This document shows positions 35,258-42,926 of a stretch of DNA of 44,549 nt, piece after piece. How positions within the stretch are numbered: the first letter of the stretch is position 1; every line of letters starts with the position of its first letter. A program made the translations under genes and the position numbers. This DNA comes from Actinomycetota bacterium (lineage in GTDB: Bacteria > Actinomycetota > Thermoleophilia > Solirubrobacterales > 70-9): positions 1-44,549 of the forward strand of contig JAFDWF010000049.1 of assembly GCA_018268575.1 (NCBI GenBank), given 5' to 3'. The notes under the pieces are model-generated. The model was not told where the DNA came from. It worked only from the letters and a program-made list of their open reading frames with translations, and ran no database searches.

Positions 35258-36241
35258 TTAGAAAACAAAAATCGACTCGCCGAAGTGAAGCTGTTCGTAG
35301 ATCCGCGGCTGGTCGGCGATGAAGGTCCGCACGCAGCCGTGGCTGGCGGCGTAGTTCGGCACTTCGGCGTAGCCGTGGACCGCGTACCCGTTGTGCCAGT
35401 AGAAGGAGTAGTACATCCCCTCCGAGTTGTAGCCCGGTTCCTGGCGGTAGAAGCTGTAGTGGCCGGTGATCGTCGGGGTCGAGGGCTTGCCGGTCGAGAC
35501 CGGATAGATCGCGAACGGCTTGCCGTCCTTGATCAGCACCAGGACCTGCTTGGCGAGCGGCACCTCGGCGTGTTCGCCGGCGTCGGGGTACTTGACGTGG
35601 TAGCCGCCCTTGCCTTCGAAGACCGACTTGACCAGCCCCTGGCCGGCCTTTTGGGTCCGATCCATGTCGTTGACTTTGCGGTAGGCGAGCACCTCGCGAC
35701 CGAGCCGCGCGGTGAAGCAATTGCCGCCGCCGCTGACGTAGCCCATCTTCGCCAGGTGCCCTTTGAAGGCCGCGACGACGTCACTGCATTCGCCCGGGTT
35801 CAGCTTCGGGAAGCTGACCGTCCAGCTCTTGCGCACGGTCGAGTCGCCGCCCAGGTTCGGGGTCGCCACGTGCTTGGCGGCGACCGCGTACTTGCCGCCT
35901 TCCTTGACCACCACGCTCGATTCGAAGGTTCCGGTTTCGTTCGGCCCCGGCTGGATCTGGACCTGGCGACTCAGCAGCTGCTTGCCGTTCAGGTAGAAGG
36001 TGACTTCGACGTGCTGGCCTTCGACGTAGGGCGAGACCGTGCCGGTCACCGGCACCGTGTCGAAGATCGTCGCCTTGCCGCCGCTGAGGCCACCGACGTC
36101 GATCTTCACCGTCGCCTTCGGGACTTCCGCCTTGGCCTGCTTCTGACCCTGGCCGGCTTCCTTGCCGGGCGCGGCGGCCGCGGTGGCGGGCACCGCCAGG
36201 AGCACGGTGACTCCGACGGCGAGGGCGAGGCGGCGGATCAC
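35258..36241 (-). CDS. Secreted L,D-transpeptidase (YkuD domain)
   Basis: This 327-residue exported enzyme has a signal peptide (ALAVGVTVLLAVPATAAAA), an Ig-like beta domain (about residues 45-140), a peptidoglycan-binding-like middle part, and a C-terminal YkuD domain with HGYAEVPNYAASHGCVR. The catalytic Cys is about residue 303. It makes 3-3 cross-links in the wall or attaches proteins to it. It starts with GTG 9 nt after the CPBP gene stop. Glu is mostly GAA. Its companions in the window are a PBP and a MptB-like mannosyltransferase, also envelope functions. Confidence 0.9.
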   Translation of the reverse strand: MIRRLALAVGVTVLLAVPATAAAAPGKEAGQGQKQAKAEVPKATVKIDVGGLSGGKATIFDTVPVTGTVSPYVEGQHVEVTFYLNGKQLLSRQVQIQPGPNETGTFESSVVVKEGGKYAVAAKHVATPNLGGDSTVRKSWTVSFPKLNPGECSDVVAAFKGHLAKMGYVSGGGNCFTARLGREVLAYRKVNDMDRTQKAGQGLVKSVFEGKGGYHVKYPDAGEHAEVPLAKQVLVLIKDGKPFAIYPVSTGKPSTPTITGHYSFYRQEPGYNSEGMYYSFYWHNGYAVHGYAEVPNYAASHGCVRTFIADQPRIYEQLHFGESIFVF

Positions 36242-36250
36242 GCCGAAATC

Positions 36251-37795
36251 CTACTGGCTCGACAGCGCGACGATGTTGTTGAGGATGTGCAGCAGCATCC
36301 CCGGCACGATCGAGCCGGTCCGCTCGTAGAGCAGCGCCAGCAGGAAGCCGAAGACGATCAGCGGCGGCACCGCGGTGATCCCGGTGATCGCGTGCAGGGC
36401 GCCGAAGATCAGCCCGCAGATCAGCGCCGCCGCGATCCGCGGCAGCTTCTCCCGCAGGCCGCCGAAGAGCATGCCGCGGAAGCAGATCTCCTCGGTCACC
36501 GGGGCGGCGACCACGATCAGCAGGATCTGCACCGGGATCGCGCCGAAGCCCTTGGCGATGTCCTGCTGGTGCGGTTCGGTGATCACCGCCGAGTAGAAGA
36601 CGTTGAAGGCGAGGTAGAGGACGACGGTCAGCCCCATCCACTTCAGCGCCGCGGGCCGGAAGGCGCGCAGGCCGAGGCGCCGGCCGATCTCCCGCGGGCC
36701 CTTCGCGCCTTTGATCGCGGCGAGCGCCATCGGCACCAGCAGGAAGCCGAGCGCGGTGGCGATCTGGGAGAGGACGTTGCCGAGCGTGTCGAGCGAGTTG
36801 TCGAGTTCGCGGGCGACGAAGAGGTGGCCGCCGGAGAAGGCGATGGCCGAGACTTCGTCGCCGGCCTCGATCTTGCGCCCGGTGCGGGTCGGGGCGACGT
36901 GGCCGCCGGGAGAGGAGCCGTATTCGTAGGCGTCGCCGCCCGGTTCGGCGATCCAGAGGTCGCCGGCGGAATCGACCGTGAGCGCGGCGAATTCGTCGCC
37001 CGATCCGGGCTTCAGTTCCCAGAGGAAGCGGCGCGACGGGGAGAACGCCCAGACGGTGCCGTCGCCCTTGCCGGAGAGGACGTAGGTGTCACCGTAGCCG
37101 CGCGCACCGTGCACCGACTGGACGGCGACGTCGTTGTCGTTGACGCCGAAGTCGAAGGAGCCGGCGGGGCTCGCGCCGACCTCGAGGCGGCCGCTGAACT
37201 TGCCCGCGGAGTCCAGCCGCAGGACCTGGTCGTCGCCGGTGTCGATCGCGAAGAGCGCCCCGAACCTGCCGGGGAAGACGGCGAGGCGTTCGGGTTCGAA
37301 CCGCGACAGCGCCCGCGGGAGGCCCTTCGCGTCGATGACGCCGACCGCGCTGCCCGCCTTGGCGCCGGCGGTGGCGAAGCTGACGATCCGGCCCGGCCCC
37401 GCTTCGGAGACGAGCAGGGTGCGGCCGAGCGGACCGACCGCCAGCCCGTGCGAGTCTTCGAGCCCTTCGATCTTCGCTCCCGGTATTTCCGCCCCGCGCG
37501 CGCCGAAGACCCGCACTTCGTCTTCGTGGTCGGCGTAGAGCCGCGAGCTCGCCGGGTCGACCGCGATCGCCGTCGCGTCGCCCTTGTCGAAGCTGGTGGC
37601 GCCGGTGAAGCTCGGCGGGAGGCGCGCTTCGATCTTCCCTTCCTGGGCGCCGACGATCAGCGCCGGGGTGCTGAGGAAGATCCCGACCGCGAGCGCCGCG
37701 AGCACCCCGAGGATCGCCGCCCATGGCCCCCAGTTCGCATAGGGGAAGGAACGCTCCGATTTGGCGACGGTGCCGCCGGCTAGGTTGGCCTCCAT
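36251..37795 (-). CDS. Beta-propeller fused to CPBP (Rce1/CAAX-like) membrane protease
   Basis: This 514-residue protein starts with one membrane helix (AAILGVLAALAVGIFL), then about 270 residues of NHL-like repeats (SSRLYADHEDEVRVFG, LAVGPLGRTLLV, DSAGDLWIAEPG) facing outside, followed by a multi-helix CPBP domain. The protease motifs are EEICFR (in VTEEICFRGML), FGALHAI and HILNN. CPBP members cleave prenylated proteins or small peptides within the membrane. The fused propeller suggests regulated or bound-partner cleavage. The start ATG shares its bases with the divergent MscS ATG (CATG at 37793-37796). Confidence 0.8.
   Translation of the reverse strand: MEANLAGGTVAKSERSFPYANWGPWAAILGVLAALAVGIFLSTPALIVGAQEGKIEARLPPSFTGATSFDKGDATAIAVDPASSRLYADHEDEVRVFGARGAEIPGAKIEGLEDSHGLAVGPLGRTLLVSEAGPGRIVSFATAGAKAGSAVGVIDAKGLPRALSRFEPERLAVFPGRFGALFAIDTGDDQVLRLDSAGKFSGRLEVGASPAGSFDFGVNDNDVAVQSVHGARGYGDTYVLSGKGDGTVWAFSPSRRFLWELKPGSGDEFAALTVDSAGDLWIAEPGGDAYEYGSSPGGHVAPTRTGRKIEAGDEVSAIAFSGGHLFVARELDNSLDTLGNVLSQIATALGFLLVPMALAAIKGAKGPREIGRRLGLRAFRPAALKWMGLTVVLYLAFNVFYSAVITEPHQQDIAKGFGAIPVQILLIVVAAPVTEEICFRGMLFGGLREKLPRIAAALICGLIFGALHAITGITAVPPLIVFGFLLALLYERTGSIVPGMLLHILNNIVALSSQ
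37781..37786 (+). promoter_or_regulatory. Leaderless-type -10 of the MscS gene
   Basis: TAGGTT lies 7 nt before the ATG at 37794. It falls within the first codons of the divergent CPBP gene. Confidence 0.45.
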
Positions 37796-38210
37796 GGCGC
37801 CGGAAGTCTCACAGGTCTCCCGCGGGACGAGGACCCGGCTGACGATCCTGCGCCGGCTCTTGCTGCTCGCCGCCTTCCTGGTGGTCGCCGCGATCGTCCT
37901 CGCCCAGTTCACCTCGCTGGGCAAGCTGGCCGCCGGGATCTTCGCCTCGACCGCGGTGCTCGGGCTGATCATCGGCTTCGCCGCCCAGAACACGATCTCC
38001 AACGTGATCGCCGGGATCCTGATCGCGATCACCCAGCCGATCCGGATCGGCGACCGGATCAGCTTCGAAGAACGCGAGGGCCGCGTCGCCGACATCACGC
38101 TCTCCTACACCTACGTCGACCCCGGCGACGGCAGCCGCGTGGTGATCCCCAACCAGCTGCTGGTCGCGGGCATCGTCCACAACCACTCGGGCGCCGACAC
38201 CACCGCCTGA
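37794..38210 (+). CDS. Small mechanosensitive channel (mini-MscS)
   Basis: This 138-residue protein holds two membrane helices and the MscS core. GIFASTAVLGLIIGFAAQN corresponds to the pore helix, and ITQPIRIGDRISF...GRVADITLSYTYV to the beta domain. The C-terminal alpha/beta domain of full MscS is missing, as in other minimal bacterial members. It should act as a pressure-relief channel in the inner membrane. A TTG 33 nt earlier is in frame, but the ATG fits the TAGGTT-N7 arrangement. Palindrome B begins 12 nt after the stop. Confidence 0.82.
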   Translation: MAPEVSQVSRGTRTRLTILRRLLLLAAFLVVAAIVLAQFTSLGKLAAGIFASTAVLGLIIGFAAQNTISNVIAGILIAITQPIRIGDRISFEEREGRVADITLSYTYVDPGDGSRVVIPNQLLVAGIVHNHSGADTTA

Positions 38211-38221
38211 GCGCCCAACCC

Positions 38222-38268
38222 GTGCGTTCGCAGTTCCCCACAACCAGTGTGGGAAAGTGCGAACGTAC
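38222..38268. repeat. Palindrome family copy B
   Basis: Left arm GTGCGTTCGCAGTTCCCCAC and right arm GTGTGGGAAAGTGCGAACG pair with about three mismatches. It resembles copy A (2363-2405) and copy C (41722-41768), and lies between the MscS stop and the PBP promoter. Confidence 0.8.
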
Positions 38269-38278
38269 CAGCGGGCCG

Positions 38279-38284
38279 TAGGCT
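38279..38284 (+). promoter_or_regulatory. Leaderless-type -10 of the PBP gene
   Basis: TAGGCT is followed after 6 nt by the ATG at 38291. The flank between palindrome B and this hexamer (CAGCGGGCCG) matches the flank of copy C, so the palindrome and promoter look like one unit. Confidence 0.5.
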
Positions 38285-38290
38285 CTGGCG

Positions 38291-40453
38291 ATGACGCAGC
38301 GGGGTCGGCGTCGGCAGCGGCGTCGCGGGAGCATCGGCAGCAAGGTGGCGATCGTCGCCGGGGTCCTCCTCGTGCTGATCGCGGTAGCCGTGATCGGGGT
38401 GACCACGTGGGTACTGAACGTGGCCGCCGACGCGCCCTCCCTGGCCAGCTGCAGGCAGGCCGAGAAACACGGGAACTCGGTGATCTACGCGGCCGACGGC
38501 GAGCGCCTCGGCGCGATCGTCTCGGCGGAAGCGAGCGCCCCGGTGAAGCTCGCCAAGCTGCCGCGCAAGCTGCAGCTGGCGACGGTGGCGATCGAGGACC
38601 AGCGCTTCTACCATCACGGCGGACTCGACACGCTCGGCATCCTGCGCGCCGCGGTCACCGACCTGGAAGCGGGCGAAGCGGTGGAGGGCGGCTCGACGAT
38701 CACCCAGCAGCTGGTCCGCAACCTCTGCATCGCGCACCCGAAGAAGACGCTCGAACGGAAGATCGAAGAAGCGAAGCTGGCGCTCGAGTACTCCGAACAC
38801 CACTCGAAGCGGCAGATCCTCGGCCAGTACCTGAACACCGCGACCTACGGGACCGTCGAAGGGTCGACGATGGTCGGGGTCGGGGCGGCAGCGCAGATCT
38901 ACTTCGGCAAGCCGGTCTGGAAGCTCGGCGTCGGGCAGATGGCGCTGCTGGCCGGCCTCCCCCAGGCGCCCTCCGAATACAACCCGCTGCTCAACCCCCG
39001 GGCGGCAAAGGCGCGCCGCAACGAGGTGCTGCAGAAGATGGCGAAGCTCGGCTACCTGGTGCCGGCGCGGGCGCGCCAACTCGAAAAGCGTGATCTGGAG
39101 CTGAGTCCTTCCCCTGGTCACTACTTCGCCCACCGCGAGCCCTACTTCTTCGACTACGTCGAACACCTCTTGATCGCGCACTACGGCGCCGAAGAGGTGC
39201 GCCGCGGCGGCCTCCAGGTCCACACCACGCTCGACCCGGAGCTGCAGCGGGTCGGCCGCGCGGCGATCGCCGAAGCGCTCTACGAACCGACCGACCCGGC
39301 GGCGGCCCTGGTCTCGATCGATCCCCGCAACGGCGACATCCGGGCGATGGTCGACAGCACCGACTACGCCACCGACCAGTTCAACCTGGCGGCGCAGGGG
39401 CACCGCCAGCCGGGCTCGACCTTCAAGGCCTTCGTCCTCACCACCGCGATCAAGCAGGGCATCGACCCTTACACGACCTACTACGAATCGAAGCCGCTGG
39501 ACCTGAACCTGCCGCAGTGGGGACACTGGGAAGTGCACACCGCCGACGAGGGCTACCAGGGGACGATCAACCTGAAGCAGGCGACGGTCACCTCCGACAA
39601 CACCGTGTTCGCCCAGCTCGACCTCGACGTCGGGCCGCAGAACGTCGCCGCGACGGCGAAGTCGATGGGGATCACCACCCACCTCCAGGGGCTGCCGGCG
39701 GAAGGGATCGGCGGGCTCAAGTACGGGGTCAGCCCGTTGGAACTATCAGACGCCTACGCGACGCTGGCGTCGGGGGGCGTGCGCCACCGCCCGGTGGCGA
39801 TCGCCAAGGTGGTCCTCCCCGGCGGCCGGGTCGAACGCCCGCAGGGGCCGCAGCCGAAGCGGGTCCTGAGCCCGGCCGTCGCCTGGCAGGTGACCCGCCT
39901 GCTGCGCGACAACATCACCGAAGGGACCGGCACCGCCGCCTACACCGGCTGCGTCGGCCAGGCGGGCAAGACCGGGACCACCGACGAATACACCGACGCC
40001 TGGTTCTCCGGCTACCAGCCCAACCTCGCGACCGCGGTCTGGGTCGGCTACCCCGAATCGAACGCGATCTCGATGGTCGACGTCCACGGGATCATCGTCT
40101 TCGGCGGCACCTTCCCGGCCGAAATCTGGCACTCCCTCTACGCCAACGCAGGGGTCCCGTGCGACCGATTCCACCAACCGAAGGAAGAAATCGAATGGGG
40201 CCCGGGCTACGGCGAGTTCACCGCCGCCCCGCCGGGGAGCGGGGGCGCGAAGTCGAAGCAACGCCACGGCGGCGCGAGCGCGGGGGGCGAAGCCGGCGAA
40301 GAACTCCCCGGCCAGAACTCGGTCGGCGGCTACGACCCCAACGCCTACGCCCCCGGCGTCGGCCAGGAACCCGCCCCGGTGCCACCGCTGCCGGCCGAGG
40401 ACGGCGGCCCCGAACCCGGCGTGGGCGGCGGCAAGGCCGCGGGCGGCAAATGA
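38291..40453 (+). CDS. Class A penicillin-binding protein (PBP1a type)
   Basis: This 720-residue bifunctional wall synthase has a basic N-terminus, one membrane helix (VAIVAGVLLVLIAVAVIGVT), a GT51 glycosyltransferase domain (EDQRFYHHGG, GGSTITQQLVRN, RQILGQYLN) and a transpeptidase domain. The penicillin-binding motifs are SxxK in GSTFKA, SDN in VTSDNTVF and KTGTT. A Gly/Pro-rich tail (about residues 640-720) is unstructured. It polymerises and cross-links peptidoglycan outside the membrane. The message seems leaderless. Confidence 0.93.
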   Translation: MTQRGRRRQRRRGSIGSKVAIVAGVLLVLIAVAVIGVTTWVLNVAADAPSLASCRQAEKHGNSVIYAADGERLGAIVSAEASAPVKLAKLPRKLQLATVAIEDQRFYHHGGLDTLGILRAAVTDLEAGEAVEGGSTITQQLVRNLCIAHPKKTLERKIEEAKLALEYSEHHSKRQILGQYLNTATYGTVEGSTMVGVGAAAQIYFGKPVWKLGVGQMALLAGLPQAPSEYNPLLNPRAAKARRNEVLQKMAKLGYLVPARARQLEKRDLELSPSPGHYFAHREPYFFDYVEHLLIAHYGAEEVRRGGLQVHTTLDPELQRVGRAAIAEALYEPTDPAAALVSIDPRNGDIRAMVDSTDYATDQFNLAAQGHRQPGSTFKAFVLTTAIKQGIDPYTTYYESKPLDLNLPQWGHWEVHTADEGYQGTINLKQATVTSDNTVFAQLDLDVGPQNVAATAKSMGITTHLQGLPAEGIGGLKYGVSPLELSDAYATLASGGVRHRPVAIAKVVLPGGRVERPQGPQPKRVLSPAVAWQVTRLLRDNITEGTGTAAYTGCVGQAGKTGTTDEYTDAWFSGYQPNLATAVWVGYPESNAISMVDVHGIIVFGGTFPAEIWHSLYANAGVPCDRFHQPKEEIEWGPGYGEFTAAPPGSGGAKSKQRHGGASAGGEAGEELPGQNSVGGYDPNAYAPGVGQEPAPVPPLPAEDGGPEPGVGGGKAAGGK

Positions 40454-40569
40454 CCGCCGTCACGCGCCGAGCCTCCAGGTACCGTGCGACCCTCGGCGGC
40501 GGGTAGCGGCGCATCGACGCGGGGCTTGCCTACGGCCTGATCTGGGCGGGGTTCCTCGCCTACCTCGGC
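40454..40569 (+). other. Gap with likely lost start of the mannosyltransferase
   Basis: An in-frame TAG at 40504 closes the frame of the 40570 gene. The codons between (DAGLAYGLIWAGFLAYLG) look like a real first membrane helix but have no standard start. A GTG at 40484 begins MRPSAAGSGASTRG in another frame. One extra G in the GGGG at 40521-40524 would join the two. Confidence 0.4.
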
Positions 40570-41706
40570 GTGCTCGCGACAGCGCCGCGGCTCGGGGGCC
40601 GCGTCGTCGGCGCGCTGATCGTCGTCGCGGTGCTCGCTTTCGCCTGCGCCCCGGTGCTGCTCTCCCACGACGCCTTCAGCTACCTCGACTACGCCCGGCT
40701 CGGGGTGAGGCACGGCCTCGACCCCTACGTCAACGCCCCCGACGCCGTCCCCACCGACCCCGCCTTCGCCCACGTCACCTGGACCGAAACCCCGAGCGCC
40801 TACGGGCCGCTCTTCACGCTCGCCACCTATCCGCTCGCCTGGCTGCCGATCTGGCTGGCGGTCGCGGTGCTGAAGGCGGTGGCGGCGATCTCGGTCCTCG
40901 GCCTCGCCTGGGTGACCTCGCGCCTCGCCGCCTGGCGCGGCGTCGACCCGGCCCAGGCCGCCGCCTTCGTCGCCCTCAACCCGCTGGTGCTGGTCCACGT
41001 CGTCGGCGGCGCCCACAACGACGGCCTGGCGATGCTGCTGGCGACGATCGGCGTCGCCGCCCTCCTCGTCCGCCGCGAGGCGAGCGCCGGCGCCGCCCTC
41101 CTCGCGAGCGCCGCGATCAAGTCCTCGTCCCTCTTCGTCGCCCCCTTCGCCCTCCTCACCACCCTGCGCGACTCCCGCGCGAGCTCCGCCACACCGTCGC
41201 GCGCCCCCAGCCCGCCTTCGTCCCAACCCCAGATGTTGATGGGCCGAAAACTCCACCATGTCTGGAGTTTTCGGCCCGTCAACAGGCTTGCCAGCGGGGC
41301 GGCGGTCGCGGCGGTCGCGATCGGCGTCGCCGCCTACCTCGCCTTCGGCTGGGAGTGGCTGCACGCCCTCGGGCTCGCCGGGGAACACCAGGGGAAGACG
41401 AGCCACCTGTCGATCCCGACCACCTTCGCCCGCCTCACCGGGATCGACGAGGCGGCGGTGCGGGTGGCGGCGCTGGCGATCTTCGCCGCGGCGCTCGCCT
41501 GGCTGCTCGCCTGGACCTGGCGCGGCGCCGACTGGATCCGCGCCGCCGCCTGGGCCGGGACCGGCCTCCTACTCGCCACCTCCTGGCTCTTACCCTGGTA
41601 CCTGATCTGGCCGCTGCCCCTCGCCGCCGTCGCCCGCGACCGCACTCTCGCCTTCCTCCTCCTCGCCCTCACCGCCTACCAGCTCGGCGCCCGCATCCCG
41701 CTCTAA
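40570..41706 (+). CDS. MptB-like mannosyltransferase (GT87/GT-C), probably 5'-disrupted
   Basis: This multi-helix membrane protein resembles the polyprenol-phosphomannose-dependent alpha-1,6-mannosyltransferases (MptB). Signature stretches are HDAFSYLDYARLGVRHGLDPYVNAP and SAYGPLF. It would add mannose to a cell-envelope glycan from the outer face of the membrane. Two oddities exist. The frame begins inside the first helix, so a start is missing or frameshifted. Residues about 211-235 (QMLMGRKLHHVWSFRPVN) come from a 51-bp palindrome set in frame within a loop. The GTG at 40570 is taken only as the first standard start. It may be decaying. Confidence 0.72.
   Translation: MLATAPRLGGRVVGALIVVAVLAFACAPVLLSHDAFSYLDYARLGVRHGLDPYVNAPDAVPTDPAFAHVTWTETPSAYGPLFTLATYPLAWLPIWLAVAVLKAVAAISVLGLAWVTSRLAAWRGVDPAQAAAFVALNPLVLVHVVGGAHNDGLAMLLATIGVAALLVRREASAGAALLASAAIKSSSLFVAPFALLTTLRDSRASSATPSRAPSPPSSQPQMLMGRKLHHVWSFRPVNRLASGAAVAAVAIGVAAYLAFGWEWLHALGLAGEHQGKTSHLSIPTTFARLTGIDEAAVRVAALAIFAAALAWLLAWTWRGADWIRAAAWAGTGLLLATSWLLPWYLIWPLPLAAVARDRTLAFLLLALTAYQLGARIPL
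41234..41284. repeat. 51-bp palindrome inserted in frame in the mannosyltransferase gene
   Basis: Arms of 22 bp (41234-41255 and 41263-41284) match with one G-T wobble, around a 7-nt loop. The inner arm GGGCCGAAAACTCCA pairs perfectly with TGGAGTTTTCGGCCC. Fifty-one bases equal 17 codons, so the frame is kept. The composition is less GC-rich than the gene around it. Confidence 0.85.
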
Positions 41707-41721
41707 CCGCGCCCCAGACCA

Positions 41722-41768
41722 GTGAGTTCGCAGTTGGCCACAACTATTGAGGGAAACTGCGAACGCAC
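41722..41768. repeat. Palindrome family copy C
   Basis: Left arm GTGAGTTCGCAGTTGGCCAC and right arm GAGGGAAACTGCGAACGCAC pair with a few mismatches. It lies between two convergent genes (mannosyltransferase + and the membrane protein -), so no plus-strand gene follows it. Flank TGCGGGCC is shared with copy B. Confidence 0.75.
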
Positions 41769-41808
41769 CTGCGGGCCAGCTGGGCTCCCGGCGCTCGCCG
41801 CGCTCGCC

Positions 41809-42888
41809 TCAGAGGATTTCCGGCGAGTGGGCGGCGCGCTGTTCCTCGGTGTCCATCTCCTTCTGCTCCTCCGGCGAGGGGTGGAGGATGCCGGTGTGGA
41901 TCGTCCAGCCCTGGCGCCGGCCGATCGCGGTCACCGCGCCGACGTAGATCAATTCGGCCACCGTGGTGACGCCGCGCACGGCGATCGAGATCAGCGAGCC
42001 GACCGCGAAGCTCCGCCCCGGCAGCGCTGCCTTCACCGCCCAGGCGAACGCCGCGTCGCGCACCCCCAGCCCGGCCGGCGCGACCAGCGTCACCAATGCG
42101 GCGAAATAGCCGATCGCCTGCGCCGACCCGACCAGCAGGATGTCGCTGTAGGGGATGTAGGTGACCGAGCGGGCCACCGCGTAGATCCCGAACGCGATCA
42201 CGATCCAGTTCAGCGAGTAGTAGACGATCAGCCCGACCACGTCGCGCAGCGACATCACCACCGGCAGCGGGTCGCGCCCGAAGGCGCGCAGCGCTTTCGC
42301 CGAGAGCGGGCCGAAGACGCGCGGGTGGAGGATCGCGATCGCCGCCGGGATCAGCAACAGCACCGCGTAGCGCTCCGGATAGCCCTGCAGATCGGGGTGC
42401 CTGATGATGAAGTAGGCGGCGACGACGATCGCCGAGGTGGCCGAGATCGCCTGTTCGTAGACGATCGAGGCGAGCGAGATGCGGCGCGGCACCCCGGCCC
42501 GCTCCGACAGCAGCACCCGCCCGAGCACGTAGAGGATGCTCCCCGGCACGTAGCGCGCCAGGAGCGGCTGCCCCCAGGCGACCTGCGCCTGCCCGAAGCC
42601 GATCCGGTAGCCGAGGCTGCGCAGGATCAGATCCCAGCCGTAGGCGCTGAAGACGAAGTAGAAGGGCAGGATGATGAGCGCCGGGATCAGCCAGAAGACG
42701 TCGAAGTGGACGCCTTCGTTCTGGATCTCCGACCACTGGTCGATGACGGTCAGGACGAGGAAGCCGAAGACGACGACCGCGAGCCCGATCTGCAAGGCCA
42801 GCCGCACCCTCTTGCTGCGGGGCGGTCTGGTCCCGATTCGAGCCCCTGCGTCACCTAGTCGGTGGAGGAGTGGTGGCCGTCGCTCCAC
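41809..42888 (-). CDS. LPG-synthase-like transmembrane (UPF0104) protein
   Basis: This 359-residue protein has about eight membrane helices, starting RLALQIGLAVVVFGFLVLTV. The motif ARYVPGSILYVLGRVLL and the C-terminal LVTLVAPAGLGVRDAAFAW are typical of the flippase-like domain of lysylphosphatidylglycerol synthase and related lipid-glycan proteins. The catalytic GNAT part of true MprF is absent, so it is more likely a lipid or polyprenol translocator. A GTG at 42888 lies 8 nt after TAATCT (minus strand). The tail is acidic and soluble. Confidence 0.82.
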   Translation of the reverse strand: MERRPPLLHRLGDAGARIGTRPPRSKRVRLALQIGLAVVVFGFLVLTVIDQWSEIQNEGVHFDVFWLIPALIILPFYFVFSAYGWDLILRSLGYRIGFGQAQVAWGQPLLARYVPGSILYVLGRVLLSERAGVPRRISLASIVYEQAISATSAIVVAAYFIIRHPDLQGYPERYAVLLLIPAAIAILHPRVFGPLSAKALRAFGRDPLPVVMSLRDVVGLIVYYSLNWIVIAFGIYAVARSVTYIPYSDILLVGSAQAIGYFAALVTLVAPAGLGVRDAAFAWAVKAALPGRSFAVGSLISIAVRGVTTVAELIYVGAVTAIGRRQGWTIHTGILHPSPEEQKEMDTEEQRAAHSPEIL

Positions 42889-42896
42889 TCCCCCTG

Positions 42897-42920
42897 AGAT
42901 TAGTGACGTTCTGGGATAGT
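42897..42920. promoter_or_regulatory. Divergent -10 elements of the LPG-like gene and thiL
   Basis: Minus-strand TAATCT (42897-42902) serves the 42888 GTG, 8 nt away. Plus-strand GATAGT (42915-42920) lies 6 nt before the thiL ATG at 42927. The two start codons are 38 bp apart, so the promoters overlap, and only one polymerase could bind at a time. Confidence 0.5.
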
Positions 42921-42926
42921 CAGCCG

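Noticed and set aside
34247..37783. A 1178-codon open frame on the plus strand
   Set aside because: It is antisense to DUF480, pyrE, L,D-transpeptidase and the CPBP fusion, all with recognisable motifs. Its protein has no coherent domain.
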